A stretch of DNA of 64,000 bases from Amycolatopsis sp. FBCC-B4732 (GTDB lineage Bacteria; Actinomycetota; Actinomycetes; Mycobacteriales; Pseudonocardiaceae): NCBI RefSeq assembly GCF_023008405.1, contig NZ_CP095376.1, positions 3,186,001 through 3,250,000 of the forward strand. Reading direction: 5' to 3'. Below, piece after piece: positions 52,596-62,600 of the stretch. The translations under genes were made by a program, and so were the position numbers. The notes under the pieces are model-generated. The model had not been told where the DNA came from, did no database searches, and saw only the letters and a program-made list of their open reading frames with translations. Numbering within the stretch: the first letter of the stretch is position 1; every line of letters begins with the position of its first letter.

Positions 52596-53075
52596 CTAGT
52601 GCGCGGGGTCCACTGTGGATAGCCACCCGTTCCGGTGACGCAGCACCACTTCGAACGGCTCGAAGCCCTGTGCCCGGTAGAACTCCAGCGCACCGTGGTT
52701 GGCCGCGTAGGCCGCGACGGTGACGTCGTTCGCGCCATTCTCCCTTGCCCAGCCGAGGAAAGCGGCGACCAGCTCGGCACCGGCGCCGGACCGGCGGTGC
52801 TCCGGGGCGACCCGCATGCTTTCGAGCACCGCGCGGACCGCGGTGGGGCGCAGCGGGTCCGGTGGCCGCAGCCGCCCGATCAGGTGCCCGCCCGCGGCGA
52901 GCAGGCACAGGCAGGCCGGGTCTTCGACGAGGCTCGCGTAGTAGGCGTCGCCTTCGCGGGCGGGCCAGCCGGTGTCCATGAACGGATCACGGCGGCCGCC
53001 GTCCTCGGCGAACAGGGCCGCGGCCGACGCCACGAGCGCCGGGACGTCTCTCGGAGCGCACACGGAAACAGTCAT
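52596..53075 (-). CDS. GNAT family N-acetyltransferase
   Basis: 159-residue acetyltransferase. The acetyl-CoA loop is in R-V-A-P-E-H-R-R-S-G-A-G-A-E-L-V, preceded by the beta-strand with V-L-E-S-M, and followed by V-A-A-Y-A-A-N-H-G-A-L-E-F-Y-R-A-Q-G-F. The acceptor is unknown: amine tailoring of the neighbouring PKS product, self-protection and a general role are all possible. It lies 38 nt downstream of the glycosyltransferase gene and 28 nt before the exporter gene, on the same strand. Confidence 0.87.
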   Translation of the reverse strand: MTVSVCAPRDVPALVASAAALFAEDGGRRDPFMDTGWPAREGDAYYASLVEDPACLCLLAAGGHLIGRLRPPDPLRPTAVRAVLESMRVAPEHRRSGAGAELVAAFLGWARENGANDVTVAAYAANHGALEFYRAQGFEPFEVVLRHRNGWLSTVDPAH

Positions 53076-53113
53076 CCCGGCACCGTAACCCGGACGGTTT
53101 TTCCCGGTGAACC

Positions 53114-54280
53114 TCAGGTTTTCGGCAGCAGGCTCTCCAGCGCGAGCTGTTCCAGGTGCCCGGCGGCCGCGGCGCTCCCGCCCGCCGCGTGGAACGACGC
53201 CGCCACCGCCTCGGCGGCCCGGCGGTAGGACGGCTCCGTCAGCACTTCCTCGAGCGCCGACGCGATCCGGTCGCGGTCCGCGCGGCCGAAGCGCAGCCGG
53301 ATGCCCGCGCCCGCGGCGACCACCTGGGCCGCCACGATCGGCTGGTCGTCGCGGATCGGGGCGACCACCAGCGGCAGGCCGTGCCACAGCGCTTCGCACA
53401 CCGTGTTGTGCCCGGCGTGGCACAGCACCGCGTCCACCCGCGGCAGCAGCGGCAGCTGCGGGACCGAGGGCCGCACGAGGACGTTCGGCGGCACCGCGCC
53501 GAGCACGCCGCCCGGGTCGGCGATCACCGCGCGGACCGGCATCCCGGCGAACGCTTCGGCCGTCGCGGCCAGGAATCCCGCGCCCGCGCCGGTGTTCGCG
53601 GTGCCCAGGGAGACGAGCACGGCCGGGCGGAGCGGGTCGAGCCACTCCCACGGGAAGTCGCTTGTGGACGGCCGGGTGCCGAGGGCCGGCCCGACCAGCC
53701 GGACCCGCGGCGGCAGCGCGGCCGTGCCCAGCAGCTCGCGGGTGGTGAAGGCGAGCACGCCGTGCGGGGAGAACCGGGGGTCGGCCGTGCCGCGGCCGCC
53801 GGCGATCCGGGCGCGCAGGCCGTCGAGCAGCCCGCCGACCCAGTCCGCGACCTTCGGCATGCCGGCGAGCGGGTCGACCAGCTCGGCCGACGTCGTCGCC
53901 GAGGTGACCCACGGCAGGCCGTGGGCTTCGGCGAGCAGCCCGCCGGCGAGCGCCTGCTGGTCGGCGACGACGACGTGCGGCTCGAACGCGTCGAGGGCGG
54001 TGGCCACGCCGGGCGCCATCGCCTCGGCGAGCGGGACGAGGAAGTCCTGCCAGAGGAACCGCAGCGCGGCGGGCCCCTTGAGGTCCGGCGGGCGCTCCGG
54101 CAGCTCGGCGGGCACCGCGCACGAGAACACGACCGCGTCCGGGCCGGCCAGCTGCCACAGCAGCTCGTCGTGGCCCGCCCAGGCGACTTCGTGGCCGTGC
54201 GCGGTGAGCTCGGCCGCCACGCCCGCCGCCGGGTTGACGTGCCCGACCAGCGGCGGGACGACGAACAGGAACCGCGCCAC
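53114..54280 (-). CDS. GT1/MGT-type glycosyltransferase
   Basis: 388-residue glycosyltransferase of the GT-B, UGT/MGT type used to glycosylate macrolides and other natural products. N-terminal V-V-P-P-L-V-G-H-V-N-P binds the acceptor. The C-terminal nucleotide-sugar site reads L-C-H-A-G-H-N-T-V-C-E-A-L-W-H-G-L-P with D-D-Q-P after it, a close variant of the H-C-G-x-N signature. The GTG at 54280 shares one base with the hydrolase stop (TAGTG), so it belongs to the PKS operon. It implies a glycosylated end product. Confidence 0.92.
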   Translation of the reverse strand: MARFLFVVPPLVGHVNPAAGVAAELTAHGHEVAWAGHDELLWQLAGPDAVVFSCAVPAELPERPPDLKGPAALRFLWQDFLVPLAEAMAPGVATALDAFEPHVVVADQQALAGGLLAEAHGLPWVTSATTSAELVDPLAGMPKVADWVGGLLDGLRARIAGGRGTADPRFSPHGVLAFTTRELLGTAALPPRVRLVGPALGTRPSTSDFPWEWLDPLRPAVLVSLGTANTGAGAGFLAATAEAFAGMPVRAVIADPGGVLGAVPPNVLVRPSVPQLPLLPRVDAVLCHAGHNTVCEALWHGLPLVVAPIRDDQPIVAAQVVAAGAGIRLRFGRADRDRIASALEEVLTEPSYRRAAEAVAASFHAAGGSAAAAGHLEQLALESLLPKT

Positions 54281-55086
54281 TACCGCGCCCGGGCCGGCGC
54301 GCGCGAGGTGTCGCGGACCCACTCGAAGACCAGGTCGATCACTTCGGCGGTCCGCTCCACGAGCACCGAGTGGCCCTGGTCGGGCAGCACGGCGCACCGG
54401 CAGCGGTCCAGGTTCGCTTCGAAGTCCGGGACCTGGGCGGCGAGGCCCGAGTCGCCGCCGAAGATCGCGAACACCGGGCAGCGCACGGCCGAGAGGTCCG
54501 CCGCGATGGTCGCGCTGCGCGGGACGTCCTCGGCGATGGTGGTGGTCTCCAGGATCCGGTGCGCGGCCTTCGACAGCCGCGCGGTGTGCGCGCCGTGGTT
54601 CTCCGCGATCCAGCCGATGACCTCGTCGATGGCCAGCCGGGTCTTGGCGTCGGCGAGGCCGTCGGCCATGTGCCGCGTCCACGCCTCGGTCGGCGGTTCG
54701 CCCTCGATCGCGATGACGCTCGCGACCCGGTCCGGGCGGGCGGCGGCCAGGCCGAACGCCACCGACGATCCGAAGGAGTTGCCGACGACGTGCACCGGCC
54801 GGGTCGCCCCGCAGGCGTCGAGGACCGCGACGAGGTCGTCGACGAACTCCTCCAGCCGGTACCCCGACGCGGGGCGCGTGGTGCGGCCGTGCCCCCGCAG
54901 GTCGTACATCAGCACGTCGAGCCCGCGCGCGGCAAGGGCCGGGCCGAGCGTGAAGTAGTAGCTGGCCAGGCTGTCGGTGAGCAGGCCGTGGACGCACACC
55001 ACGAGCGGCGCGTCCCCGTCGAGCGGTGCTTCGGCCGCGAGCCGCTGGACGTGCACGTCCAGCTCGCCCGCCCGGACGCGGCTCAC
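54280..55086 (-). CDS. Alpha/beta hydrolase of the PKS operon (putative releasing thioesterase)
   Basis: 268-residue alpha/beta hydrolase. H-G-L-L-T-D gives the oxyanion loop, Y-D-L-R-G-H-G is typical, nucleophile Ser104 is in G-N-S-F-G-S, the acid Asp in F-G-G-D-S-G, and the terminal His in D-Q-G-H-S-V. It starts at a GTG inside the GTGA overlap with the ACP gene. No thioesterase domain is seen in either synthase, so this protein may release the chain from the ACP; that role is inferred from position. Confidence 0.85.
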   Translation of the reverse strand: MSRVRAGELDVHVQRLAAEAPLDGDAPLVVCVHGLLTDSLASYYFTLGPALAARGLDVLMYDLRGHGRTTRPASGYRLEEFVDDLVAVLDACGATRPVHVVGNSFGSSVAFGLAAARPDRVASVIAIEGEPPTEAWTRHMADGLADAKTRLAIDEVIGWIAENHGAHTARLSKAAHRILETTTIAEDVPRSATIAADLSAVRCPVFAIFGGDSGLAAQVPDFEANLDRCRCAVLPDQGHSVLVERTAEVIDLVFEWVRDTSRAPARAR

Positions 55087-55388
55087 GCGGTGGCCCGCAG
55101 CGAGGCGACGGTGTAGCGGACGAGCTCGCCGACGGTCAGCGCGATGATCTCGTCCAGGTCGCGCTCGGCGATGAAGGTCGCGAAGTTGACGCGGTCGCCG
55201 TAGTGCTCGCGCAGCTGCCCGGACAGCGCCACCAGGTCGACGCTCTCCAGTTCGAGGTCGTCGTGGAAGGTCGTGTCCATGGTGATCTCGGTGTCGTCGA
55301 GGCCGTACTCCTCGAGCAGCTCCCGCAGCATCCCGGCCAGCTGCGCGAGGACGGCGGCCTCGTCCGTTGCGGTGGTCTCGATGCTCAT
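55083..55388 (-). CDS. Free-standing acyl carrier protein
   Basis: 101-residue acidic ACP. The phosphopantetheine Ser49 is in D-L-E-L-E-S-V-D-L-V, preceded by the helix E-Y-G-L-D-D-T-E-I and followed by V-G-E-L-V near the end. The ATG at 55388 overlaps the upstream synthase stop by 4 nt. A third carrier besides the tandem ACPs of the first synthase: it could accept the finished chain for hydrolysis or glycosylation, or load the starter. Confidence 0.92.
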   Translation of the reverse strand: MSIETTATDEAAVLAQLAGMLRELLEEYGLDDTEITMDTTFHDDLELESVDLVALSGQLREHYGDRVNFATFIAERDLDEIIALTVGELVRYTVASLRATA

Positions 55389-58300
55389 TCCGCGGTCTCC
55401 TTCGGGTCTTCGGTCCAGGCGACGACGTAGCGGCGCGGCGGGTGCGCGAGGTCGGCGCAGTGCACGAGGTGGTCCCGCCCGGCGGCGCGGACGGTGAGCT
55501 CGGTCGTTCCCGCCGCGACGACCTCGAAGTCGCGGGGCTCGCCGCGCAGGCCGGTGCCGAGCAGCTTCGCGACGGCCTCCTTCGCCGTCCAGAACCGGGC
55601 GAACCAGCGTTCCGGGTCACCGGGCAGGCCGGCGAACAGCGCCTGCTCGGCCGCACCCAGCGCGGCGTCCACAGTGGACTCCCGGCGCTTGCCGACCTCC
55701 TCGACGTCGATGCCGCACGGCCCGGGCCGGGCGATCGCCACCCCCGCCTCGGCCCGGTGCGCCACCGAGATCGTCAACGGCGGGAGCTCCCGGCCATAGG
55801 CACCGGTGACGAACGGGCGCCCGGCGTCGTCGTTGCCGATCCGCAGCTCGGCCGGGAACATCTCGGGCTCGCCACGCGCCCAGAGGTACTGGCGGACGGC
55901 GTCCTTCGCGGCGATGCGGCCGAGCAGCCACTGACGGCGTCCTCGCGGTGGCCGGCTTTCGTAGGCGCCGCGCTCGGCGCCGGCGAGGTAGTTGCGCATG
56001 ATCAGCTCGCGGGTGGCCAGGTCCGGCCACTGCTCGTGCACCAGCGCCCAGCCGCCGGGCTGCTCGATCGACAGCGTCGAGCGCTCGGGGGTCCGGTCGG
56101 CCTGCCGGATGTGCGGGGTGCTGTCGAACCGGCGGTCGCGCCAGCCGGTGAACTCGGCCCACACCTGGCCGTGGTGGACGAGCTGCATGTCGGCTTCGAG
56201 GAATTCGCCGGTCAGCCCGGTGATCTTGACCAGGCACTCCAGCCGCTCCCCCGGCGCCGGGTGCGGGCCGTGGAACCGGATTTCGCGCACGGCGACCGGG
56301 AAGACGGTGGTGCGTTCGGCCAGCCGGGACATAATCCAGTAGCCGAGCACCTGGCCGACGTTGTCGAGCAGCGCGCCGGGCGCGGCGGGCGTGGTCAGCA
56401 CCGCGCGGACGTGCCGCTCGCCGATGGCGGTCAGCTCGGTGACGCCCTGGAAACCCGGGCCGTGGAACATCCAGCGGTCGGCGTACAGCTCGGCGGCCGT
56501 CGTCCGCGGGACCTGCTCCGCCGACGCGGGGAAGCGCCACGAGGCCGGCGCGTCGGCCGGGTACGCGGGGGCGAGTTCCACGACGGCCTGGGAGTAGCCG
56601 TCCAGCGCGGCGAGCACCCGGTCGGTGCCGTGCGGGCGGATCCGGACCCCCACGGTGACGGCCGGGACCGCGGTGATCCACTGCGTGAGCCGGACGTCGT
56701 GCACCGCGACCGCGCGGCGGCCGGGCGCGGCCTGCTCGGCGAAGCCCATCAGGTGGTCGATCACCGTGGTGGCCGGGACGACCGGCCAGCGGTCACCGGG
56801 GTCGGCCTGCGGCGGCTGCTTGAAGAAGCAGTGGTCGAGCAGGTACGGCATCGCCTCGACCGACACCACGAGCGTCGCGTCCAGCTCCCCCAGTGGCGGC
56901 ACTTTCACGTGAAAGTGCGGCCACTGGTCCGCACTTTCACGTGAAAGTGCGGACGTGGCGAGGGCGGTGGATGCCAGCTGGGCCGTGTCGGTCAGCAGGG
57001 CGGCGAGTTCCGCGGCCAGCGGGCCTTTGCCGGCCAGGTCGTCCACTGTGGACCGGTGAGCCGGGAGGGCGATGCGCGCGCGGACGCCTTCGTCGAGGGA
57101 GATGAGGTGGCCGCCCAGGTCCAGCTTGACCGCCTTGGACGGCGTCCCGCGTTCGCCCGGCAGCCGCGTGAAGTCGATGTCCGCACCGTCGGCCCACAAC
57201 GCGGTCGCGACCCGCCGCAGCTGCGCGAGGCCGGGCCGGTGCGCCGAGTGCGCCGCCACGGCCAGGTGCTCCTCGCCGTGCAGGGTGTCGCCGACCAGGG
57301 AGCCGAGCTGGCCCGCGCCGACCTGGACGAACGCGCGGAACCCGGCGGCGTGCAGGGCCCGCACGAGCGGGCGGAACCGGACCGGTTCCAGCAGGTGCCG
57401 CACGAACAGCTCGCGGACGTCCGCTTCGGCGGCCGGGTACTCCGCCACCGTCGTCGCCGACCAGATCGGCAGCCGCGGCGGGTGCAGGGTGAACCGGGCG
57501 GCGGCGTCGCGGATCGGGTCCAGGTAGGGCCGGAGCATCGGCGTGTGGAACCCGGACCGGAACGGCAGCACCTGCGCGACGATCCCCGCGTCCCGGAACC
57601 GCGTGACGAGCGTGGCCACGGCGGCGGCCGGGCCGCAGATCATGGCCTGGTTGGGCGAGTTGTCGTGGGAGAGGACGACGTCCGTGCGCCCGGCCAGCTC
57701 CTCGATCACCTGCGGCGCGGGCGCGCCGATCGCGGCGAAGGCGAGGCCGGGGACGACGAGCGCGTCGGGGTCGAAGCCGGCGAGGAACGCGTCGACCTCG
57801 GCCTCGGCGTGCAGGCCGGCGACGGCCATCGCCGTCCACTCCCCCAGGCTGTGCCCGGCGACGGCGTCCGGGCCGACGCCGAGCCGGCCGAGCGCGGTGT
57901 TGAGCAGCCGGCCCAGCTCGAAGACCGCGGTGCCCTGCCGGCCGACGTCGCCGACTTCGACGTCCGCGTGCTGCCACGGCAGCCCGAAGTGGCGGGCGAC
58001 GTCGCCGCAGTTCAGCGTCAGTTCCGATTCCAGGCCCGGGAAGAGGAAGGCGACCTTGCCGCCGCCCGGCCCGAGCAGCGGGCGGTCGGCGAACCAGACG
58101 TCGTTGCGGCCGCGCCAGGCCCGGCCGCGGGCGACCGCCTTGCGCGCCAGCGCCAGGCGCTTCTCCGTCGGGTCGACGATCCCGAGCCGGACCGGGCCGT
58201 CGGCGGCCACCGGCGTCGCGGGCCGGTCGAGCAGGTCCCGCAGTTCGCCGACCGAGCGGGCGGCCAGGCGCAGCACGCGTTCCGGCTCCCGGACGACGGC

Positions 58301-59686
58301 TGCGGGTACGGGACGGCCCGGCGCCTGCTCCAGCACGACGTGGGCGTTGATCCCGCCGAACCCGAACGCGTTGACGCCGGCCCGGCGCACGGCCGCGTCC
58401 CAGTCCTTCGCGGTGTCCAAAGGGGAGAAACGAGTGCGCGCGAGGGCGGGGTGCGGGTCGTCGCAGTGCAGGGTGGGCAGCAGGACGCCGTGGTGCACGG
58501 CCAGCGCGGCCTTGACGAGCCCGGCGATGCCGGCGGCGGGCATCGTGTGCCCGATCATCGACTTCACCGAGCCGAGGACCGCTTCACCGCGCGCGCCGAA
58601 CACCTCCGCGAGGGTGGCGAGCTCCGCGGCGTCCCCGGCCGGGGTCGCGGTGCCGTGGGCCTCCAGCAGGCCGATCGACTGCGGGTCGGCGGGGTCGAGC
58701 CCGGCCGCGGCCCACGCCTGGCGGACCGCGCGGACCTGGCCGCCGGAGTCGGGGTTGGCGAGGCTCGCCGTCCGCCCGTCGGAGGCGACGCCGGTGCCGG
58801 TGACCACGGCGTACACGCGGTCGCCGTCGCGCTCGGCGTCGGCGAGGCGCTTGAGCACGACGATGCCGGTGCCCTCGCCGATGAGCACGCCGTCGGCGTC
58901 GCGGTGGAACGGCCGGATCCGCTCGGTCGGCGACAACGCGCCGAGCTGGGTGAACACGCTCCAGAACGTGATGTCGTGGCAGTGGTGCACACCGCCGGCG
59001 AGGACGACGTCGCAGCGGCCGGTGGCGAGCTCGCGCACCGCGTGGTCGACGGCGATCAGGGAGGACGCGCACGCGGCGTCCACGGTGTAGGCGGGGCCGC
59101 GCAGGTCGAGGCGGTTGGCCAGCCGCGACGCCGCGAGGTTGGGCACCAGCCCGATCGCGGACTCCGGTGCCTCGGGGCCGAGCTGGTCGGTGAAGGCCTG
59201 CCGGACGGCGTCGAGCTGGTCCGCGCCGAGTTCGGGCATCAGCTCGCCGAGCGTGCGGACGAGCTGCGTCGCGGTGCGGACGCGCTGGTCGAGCCGGACG
59301 AGTCCCGGTGTCAGGTAGCCGCCGCGGCCGAGCACCACGCCGACCTTGGCCCGGTCCGCGGGGAGGCGGTCCGGGCCGCCCGAGTCCGCGACGGCCTGTG
59401 CGGCGACGCGGAGCGCGATCAGCTGGTCGGGTTCGGTGGACGGCACCGACGTCGGCATGATCCCGAACCCGGCGACGTCCACTTCGGCCAGTTCGTCGAC
59501 GAACCCGCCGCGGCGGCAGTAGACGCGGTCGGCCCGCCGCTCGTCCGGCGCGTAGTGCGTGCCGTCCCACTTCTCCGGCGGCACTTCGGTGATGGCGTCG
59601 ACGCCGCCGACGAGGTTGCGCCAGTACGCCGCCAGGTCCGGGGCGCCGGGCAGGAGCACCGACATCCCGACGATCGCAACACGCAT
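55385..59686 (-). CDS. Type I polyketide/Pfa-like synthase, KS-AT-DH-PPTase
   Basis: 1433-residue synthase from the ATG at 59686 (a GTG at 59695 would give a GTGA overlap with the upstream gene). KS at 1-455: Cys206 in D-A-A-C-A-S-S, His344 in E-A-H-G-T, His380 in I-G-H-T. AT at about 540-840: Ser613 in G-H-S-L-G-E and His714. DH double hotdog at about 935-1185 with His952 (L-L-D-H-C-F-F) and Asp1108 (L-L-D-N-V-G-Q). C-terminal 4'-phosphopantetheinyl transferase at about 1245-1420: G-I-D-V-E-E and F-W-T-A-K-E-A-V-A-K. No ACP or KR is present; these lie in the partner protein. Residues 911-930 are encoded by two palindromic repeat copies. Confidence 0.92.
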   Translation of the reverse strand: MRVAIVGMSVLLPGAPDLAAYWRNLVGGVDAITEVPPEKWDGTHYAPDERRADRVYCRRGGFVDELAEVDVAGFGIMPTSVPSTEPDQLIALRVAAQAVADSGGPDRLPADRAKVGVVLGRGGYLTPGLVRLDQRVRTATQLVRTLGELMPELGADQLDAVRQAFTDQLGPEAPESAIGLVPNLAASRLANRLDLRGPAYTVDAACASSLIAVDHAVRELATGRCDVVLAGGVHHCHDITFWSVFTQLGALSPTERIRPFHRDADGVLIGEGTGIVVLKRLADAERDGDRVYAVVTGTGVASDGRTASLANPDSGGQVRAVRQAWAAAGLDPADPQSIGLLEAHGTATPAGDAAELATLAEVFGARGEAVLGSVKSMIGHTMPAAGIAGLVKAALAVHHGVLLPTLHCDDPHPALARTRFSPLDTAKDWDAAVRRAGVNAFGFGGINAHVVLEQAPGRPVPAAVVREPERVLRLAARSVGELRDLLDRPATPVAADGPVRLGIVDPTEKRLALARKAVARGRAWRGRNDVWFADRPLLGPGGGKVAFLFPGLESELTLNCGDVARHFGLPWQHADVEVGDVGRQGTAVFELGRLLNTALGRLGVGPDAVAGHSLGEWTAMAVAGLHAEAEVDAFLAGFDPDALVVPGLAFAAIGAPAPQVIEELAGRTDVVLSHDNSPNQAMICGPAAAVATLVTRFRDAGIVAQVLPFRSGFHTPMLRPYLDPIRDAAARFTLHPPRLPIWSATTVAEYPAAEADVRELFVRHLLEPVRFRPLVRALHAAGFRAFVQVGAGQLGSLVGDTLHGEEHLAVAAHSAHRPGLAQLRRVATALWADGADIDFTRLPGERGTPSKAVKLDLGGHLISLDEGVRARIALPAHRSTVDDLAGKGPLAAELAALLTDTAQLASTALATSALSRESADQWPHFHVKVPPLGELDATLVVSVEAMPYLLDHCFFKQPPQADPGDRWPVVPATTVIDHLMGFAEQAAPGRRAVAVHDVRLTQWITAVPAVTVGVRIRPHGTDRVLAALDGYSQAVVELAPAYPADAPASWRFPASAEQVPRTTAAELYADRWMFHGPGFQGVTELTAIGERHVRAVLTTPAAPGALLDNVGQVLGYWIMSRLAERTTVFPVAVREIRFHGPHPAPGERLECLVKITGLTGEFLEADMQLVHHGQVWAEFTGWRDRRFDSTPHIRQADRTPERSTLSIEQPGGWALVHEQWPDLATRELIMRNYLAGAERGAYESRPPRGRRQWLLGRIAAKDAVRQYLWARGEPEMFPAELRIGNDDAGRPFVTGAYGRELPPLTISVAHRAEAGVAIARPGPCGIDVEEVGKRRESTVDAALGAAEQALFAGLPGDPERWFARFWTAKEAVAKLLGTGLRGEPRDFEVVAAGTTELTVRAAGRDHLVHCADLAHPPRRYVVAWTEDPKETAE
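56890..56952. repeat. Two palindromic repeat copies inside the PKS coding region
   Basis: GCACTTTCACGTGAAAGTGC occurs at 56899-56918 and 56931-56950 (24-bp symmetry at 56929-56952). The first copy is further framed by CCAGTGGC (56890-56897) and GCCACTGG (56920-56927), making a 38-bp near-perfect hairpin. The insert lies in the AT-DH linker and stays in frame, coding A-L-S-R-E-S-A from one copy and H-F-H-V-K-V from the other. Confidence 0.88.
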
Positions 59687-59691
59687 CCCGG

Positions 59692-62600
59692 TCACCACCC
59701 CGAGGCGGTGTGGACGACGGCGGCGCAGCCGGGGCGGCCCCAGGCCAGCTCGCGCAGGAGGCCGAGGGTGCCTTCCTCGGGGTCGATCAGCGCGATGCCC
59801 CGGCGGGCGTAGTCGCGCACCAGCTCCCGCGTGACCATCCCGTCGTGCTCGCCGGCCGGAGCCCACGGTCCCCAGTGGACGGTCACCGCGCGCCCGGCAG
59901 GCCACCGCGGCCCGAGGGCTTCGAGCGCGTCGTTGGCGGCGGCGTAGTCGGTCTGGCCCCGGTTGCCGAGCGCGGCGGCGATGCTGCCGAAGAGGACGAC
60001 GAACTTCGGCTCGTCCGGCAGGTCCGCGGTTGCTTCGAGGAGGGTCCGGGCCCCGTCCGCCTTGGTGCTGTAGACGCGGGTGAAGGACTCCGGCGTCTTG
60101 TCCGCGACGAGCTTGTCCTCGATGACGCCGGCCGCGTAGACGATCCCGTCGAGCCGGCCGTGCTCGGCGTGGATCTCCTTGACCGCGCGGTGGACGGCTT
60201 CGGCGTCGAGCATGTCGACGGACTGGTAGCGCGCCGGGCTGCCGAGGGCTTCGAGTTCCCCGAGGGTCGCCCGGACCTCGCGCTCGCCCATGGTGCGCCG
60301 GACGGTCTTCTCGATCTCGGCGGGGTTCCTCAGGCCGTCGCCGATGAGGGCGGCGCGGAGGGCGTCGGCGTCTTTCGCCTGCGGGTGTTCGTCTTCCCCG
60401 GTCAGGGCCGTCCGGCCGAGCAGCTCGATCCGGCAGTGCGCCGCCGCGGCCACGGTGGCGGCGAAGCGGGCGGTGATGCCCTTGGCCCCGCCGACGAGGA
60501 GGACGACCGACTCGCGGTCGAGCCCGATGGCGGCGGCTTCGGCCACGCCGTCACCCGCGGGTCCGGCGCCGCTGCCGGCGAGGAGCCCGAGGCTCTCTTC
60601 GACCGGTTCGATGCCGTACCTCGCGGTTCCGGTGTGGACGACGACCGGCTCGCGGTCCACCGTGGACAGTTCGGCGACGAGGCCGGCGGCGTCCGCGCCT
60701 TCGACGACCCGGGTGAGCGTGTCCGGGTACTCGCGGGCGAGGCTGCGGTGGAACCCGCGGAGGCCCTCCGCGGGCCCAGTGGAGAGCAGCCAGCGGGGGT
60801 GGCGGGCGAGGGCGTCCTGGTAGCGCGGGAAGGCGGTGGGCAGGGCGGGGTCGAGGAACAGGTACCCGTCGAAGCCCGGTCGGACGTCGTCGCCGGTTTC
60901 GGCCTCGGCGCCGCGGCCGGTCAGCGCGGTGCGGACGTCCTCGGCGAACGCGCCGGAACCGACGACCAGGAACCGGCGGCCCGCGATGTCGGGGGTGCCC
61001 GCCGGGGCGAGTTCGACGTCGGTCATGACGTACCGCTTCGGCGCGATGATCACAGGCTCGGGCTCGGCGGCCACCGGCCGGGGTTCGTCGCGACCGGCTT
61101 CGCCCAGCAGGTCCGCGATCCCCGCCGCGGTCCGGGCCCTCGCCAGCTCCTCGACGTCGCCGGTGCCCAGCCGGACGGTCAGCTCCCCGGCGATCTCGGC
61201 CCGCTTGATCGAGTCCACGCTGAGATCGGCCTCGAGATCGAGATCCGGCTCGATCATGTCCACCGGATACCCGGTCCGCTCCCCGATCACCGCGACCACG
61301 GTCTCCAGCACCGAGGTGCCGGCCTCGGGCTGCTGCGGAGTTCCGACCAGGTCGGCGATCGCGGCCGCCGTACGCGCCTTCGCGAACTCCTCCACATCAC
61401 CGCCGGTGAGCCCGAGCCGGGCCGCCAGCTCACCCGCGATCTCCGCCCGCTTGATCGAGTCCACACTCAAATCGGCTTCCAGATCGAGATCCGGCTCGAT
61501 CATCTCCACCGGATACCCCGTCCGCTCCCCGATCACCGCGACCACGGTCGCCAGCACCGACCGCTCGGCGGCAGCCACCACCGGCGCCGGGAGCACCTCC
61601 GGAACGACTGCGGGAACGACCACCGGTGCGGGCGGCTGGCCGGTGCCGAAGAACCCGAGCAGGACGTCCCGCTGGGCGGCGATCATCTCCCGGCTCGTCC
61701 GCAGGAAGTCCGCGACCATCGCTTCCGACGTGGGTGCCTCCGCCGCCGGCAGGCCCAGCGTGATCCGGGACGCCGGCCGCAGCGCGCCCGCCGGGATCGT
61801 GCCGTCCGCGGTCCGGACCAGGTGGCCGTCGACCGTCCACCCCGGGCGCTTCGGGCGCGGGGCCGTCGCCGCGTCGAGCGCGTCCCGGCCGCGGAACAGC
61901 CAGCTTGTCTCGACCGGGACCCCGGACACCGCCAGCCGCGCCAGCGCGCCGAGGAAGCCCGGCAGGCCGCGGCGGCCCGGCTGCTCGAAACCGACCATCC
62001 GATGGGGACGGTCGCCGAGGATCGCGCCGACCTGCCCGGCCAGCACCGCACCCGGGCCCGCCTCGACGAACACCCGCGCCCCGGCCGCGTACATCGCTTC
62101 GATCTGCTCGACGAACCGCACCGGCGCGCCCAGCTGCGCGGCCAGCTCGCCGCGGATCTCGTCCGGCCCGGCCGGGTAAGGCGCCGCCGTCCGGTTGCCG
62201 TACACCGGCACCGACGGCCGGACGACGCCGATCGCGCCCAGCGTTTGGCCGAACGCGTCGCCGGCGGCAGCGACCAGCGGGCTGTGGAACGCGCACGCCA
62301 CCTGGAGCCGTTTCGCGCCCAGCCCGGCTTCGCGCAGCCGCTCGATCGCCGCCGAGACGTCCGCCGTCGCGCCGGAAATCACCGTCTGCTTCGGGGAATT
62401 GTGGTTGGCCAGCACCACCGGCGACGAGCCGAGCACCGACTCGACCTCCGCCGCGGCCGCCGACACCGCCGCCATCGCACCCGGGTCCGCCGCCGGCACC
62501 GCGTCGAGGATCGCCCCCGCCCGGGCGTGGCTCGCGTACAGCAGGCCCTCCGGGGTGAACGCGCCGGCCGCCGCCAGCGCGGTCAGCTCGCCGTAGCTGT

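Noticed and set aside
57056..59812. Long plus-strand open frame opposite the second synthase
   Set aside because: Antisense to KS and AT domains whose active-site motifs are intact on the minus strand.
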